From assembly GCA_002404895.1 (NCBI GenBank), contig DHKO01000020.1, positions 52,335-76,102 of the forward strand: DNA of 23,768 nucleotides, read 5' to 3'. A model generated the notes under the pieces. The model had not been told where the DNA came from and searched no databases. It worked only from the letters and a program-made list of their open reading frames with translations. A program made the position numbers and the translations under genes. How positions within the stretch are numbered: the stretch's first letter is position 1; every line of letters starts with the position of its first letter. Below, one piece after another: positions 22,534 through 23,768 of this stretch. This stretch comes from Treponema sp. UBA4692 (GTDB taxonomy: Bacteria > Spirochaetota > Spirochaetia > Treponematales > Treponemataceae).

Positions 22534-22756
22534 TCATTCCTGTGCCCCGACACAGGAATCTATCCACACGGCAAACTGGCATAATTTCTGCAAACGGAAT
22601 TATTCCGCACAGCAAACTCGTTTATCAATCTCTAAGCAACTGTCATTGCCCGGCTTGACCGGGCAATCTGCTTTTAAGGAGATTATCGGATCAAGTCCGA
22701 TAATGACAAAAAGGCAAGTCCCGACAATAATGACAAGGGGCAAGCCAGATAATGAT
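22534..22756. repeat. Intergenic hairpin-repeat cluster, locus 2
   Basis: Complete copies: ATTCCTGTG/CACAGGAAT (22537-22560, plus); ATTGCCCGG-CTTGA-CCGGGCAAT (22645-22667, plus, perfect 9-bp stem); and ATTATCGGA/TCCGATAAT (22682-22704), which reads with the CTTGA loop on the minus strand. Upstream of that last copy on the minus strand are two left-half copies (AATGAC at 22729-22734 and AATGAT at 22751-22756, plus-strand reading). Same family as 17262-17425. Confidence 0.85.
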
Positions 22757-22792
22757 ACTAAAATCTAAAACTCAAAATTAAACCTAAAACAC

Positions 22793-22850
22793 AAATAAAA
22801 AACCCGGCTTGGGCAAGTTTCCAAAAACGGAACTTTTGCCTTTTGCCGGG
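22793..22850 (-). terminator. Rho-independent terminator of the surface-protein gene
   Basis: Minus strand: CCCGGC pairs with GCCGGG and an inner stem brings GGCAAAAGTTCC against GGAAACTTGCC, followed by TTTTTTATTTG (22802-22793). It ends about 36 bases beyond the stop codon at 22887. Confidence 0.88.
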
Positions 22851-22886
22851 CTGGATTTTAGTGTGACTAAAATTACTTCTTAATAT

Positions 22887-23768
22887 TTAGTATTCAACTG
22901 AAATATATGTGAATCTAACACCTCTATCTGTTCCTGTAGTTAATACGAAATCTCCTGATTCAGTCGCAGTGTAAGTCTTAGCTTCGTAACTTGTTCCAAT
23001 TATGCTTTCATTTGCAGAAACTCCAGCTCCAGAAATTACATAGGTGCTTGTGTTTGAACCTGATGTTGAACCTGGCTTTATTGTGATTTTAGCTCCTGCA
23101 ACAACTGCAAATGTCATAGTTCCCTTTACTTCAAGAACAACTTTTGATTTGTCATTCCCACGAGTAACAGCTCCTGAAAGATTGATTCCATCATAAACTC
23201 CATTCTCAAGAGTTCCTTTTAATTCAAGCTTGCTTAATGCGGCATAAAGCTCAGAAGTTGAACTTGCATCTGTCAAGTCTATAGTAAAACTTTCACCGCT
23301 CGGTGCTGCTGTAACTTCTACTATAACTGTAGCTTCTGTTGGTGCGGCTGCTGCTTTTTTTAGAGTATACTCAAAAGGTTCTCCGTCTGAATTATCTGTA
23401 AATTTTAATGTGTTTTCGTCAACAATAGTTCCTGTAAGTGTGCTTGTTTCGCCTTCAGAAGTTGAAGTCATTGTAATATTTTTACCGTTTACGGTGTATG
23501 TAAATGAGGTAATGTCAGTATCTGAATAAGCAACTGTTGTTGTACCACCGTTAGCCTTAATAAGTGCTTCTACAGCATTTTGTATATCAGCTATATAAGT
23601 AGTGCCGCTTGTCGAATCCTTAACATATGCGTATGAAATATTTTGTAAAGTAAGTTTTACACCGCTGTGTTCTTCAACAGCTTCTTCAAGAACCCAGTAA
23701 GTATTTTCAAATCCTGTTGTTGTTCCTGTCTCGCCACCGGTTTCTCCACCAGTTTCACCTCCGGTTTC
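22887..23768 (-). CDS. Secreted/surface protein with GGET linker, C-terminal part (N-terminus outside window)
   Basis: The frame is open from the window edge to the stop at 22887, giving 293 residues; the true start and any signal peptide lie outside. It opens with ETGGETGGETGGETGTTTG, a repeat linker of the kind that separates a lipoprotein anchor from its domains. Next comes a domain (about 22-140) containing FTYTVNGKNITMTSTSEGET and a 'G-T-I-x-x-N-T-L-x-F' strand pattern resembling lipocalin-like beta domains. An Ala/Pro/Thr linker follows (AAAAPTEATVIVEVTAAPSG). The C-terminal domain (about 155-293) is Thr/Ser/Gly-rich, contains AGAKITIKPGST, and ends GTDRGVRFTYISVEY, like beta-sandwich tails I associate with secreted polysaccharide-active enzymes. 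No catalytic motif is seen. Role (surface adhesion or carbohydrate binding) is a guess. Confidence 0.8.
   Translation of the reverse strand, partial: ETGGETGGETGGETGTTTGFENTYWVLEEAVEEHSGVKLTLQNISYAYVKDSTSGTTYIADIQNAVEALIKANGGTTTVAYSDTDITSFTYTVNGKNITMTSTSEGETSTLTGTIVDENTLKFTDNSDGEPFEYTLKKAAAAPTEATVIVEVTAAPSGESFTIDLTDASSTSELYAALSKLELKGTLENGVYDGINLSGAVTRGNDKSKVVLEVKGTMTFAVVAGAKITIKPGSTSGSNTSTYVISGAGVSANESIIGTSYEAKTYTATESGDFVLTTGTDRGVRFTYISVEY

Noticed and set aside
22331..22615. 94-codon open frame on the minus strand in the livH upstream gap
   Set aside because: It runs through the hairpin repeats and the putative liv control region, has no SD, and its product is low-complexity and Cys/Arg-rich without family resemblance.

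Overview
The window looks like chromosomal DNA of a fermentative, anaerobic spirochaete, most likely a gut or rumen Treponema. This is inferred from moderate-to-low G+C, relaxed lipobox signal peptides, a cellobiose phosphorylase close to the clostridial/treponemal type, a type III glutamine synthetase, a flavodiiron protein, and a GGET-linker surface protein. No 16S or other definitive marker is present, so the genus is an inference. No tRNA, rRNA, CRISPR array, transposase or prophage block was seen.

Left part (1-8600), all on the minus strand. A cellobiose uptake and phosphorolysis operon starts at a near-consensus promoter (8389-8417) with operator-like dyads at its start. It encodes a sugar-binding lipoprotein, two inner-membrane permeases and a GH94 cellobiose phosphorylase; no transport ATPase is encoded nearby, so a shared one elsewhere is likely. 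An EamA-type exporter follows. Then comes a type III glutamine synthetase (glnN) cut off by the window edge. It has its own strong promoter and a roughly 160-nt leader with two U-tract-trailed hairpins, which suggests transcription attenuation.

Middle part (8530-17173). A flavodiiron oxygen/NO reductase lies downstream of an unrecognised protein with an extracytoplasmic domain and about seven membrane spans. Divergent from these is a ThyX-like protein that lacks the RHR signature. Beyond a bidirectional terminator lies an XRE regulator - chain-length (Wzz/PCP) protein - SLBB export protein operon on the minus strand. Facing it on the plus strand is a shorter SLBB paralogue. The space between carries two copies of the dyad ACTACT-NN-AGTAGT, apparently the regulator's operators. 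No glycosyltransferases are present. A TatD-family nuclease follows.

Right part (17174-23768). A complete branched-chain (or related) amino-acid ABC transporter, livH-livM-livG-livF-binding lipoprotein, occupies the minus strand. It is flanked on both sides by the same intergenic hairpin family: a constant GTCATT start, constant CTTGA loop, constant AATCT end and covarying arms, together with tandem half-copies. The window ends inside a secreted, repeat-linker surface protein.
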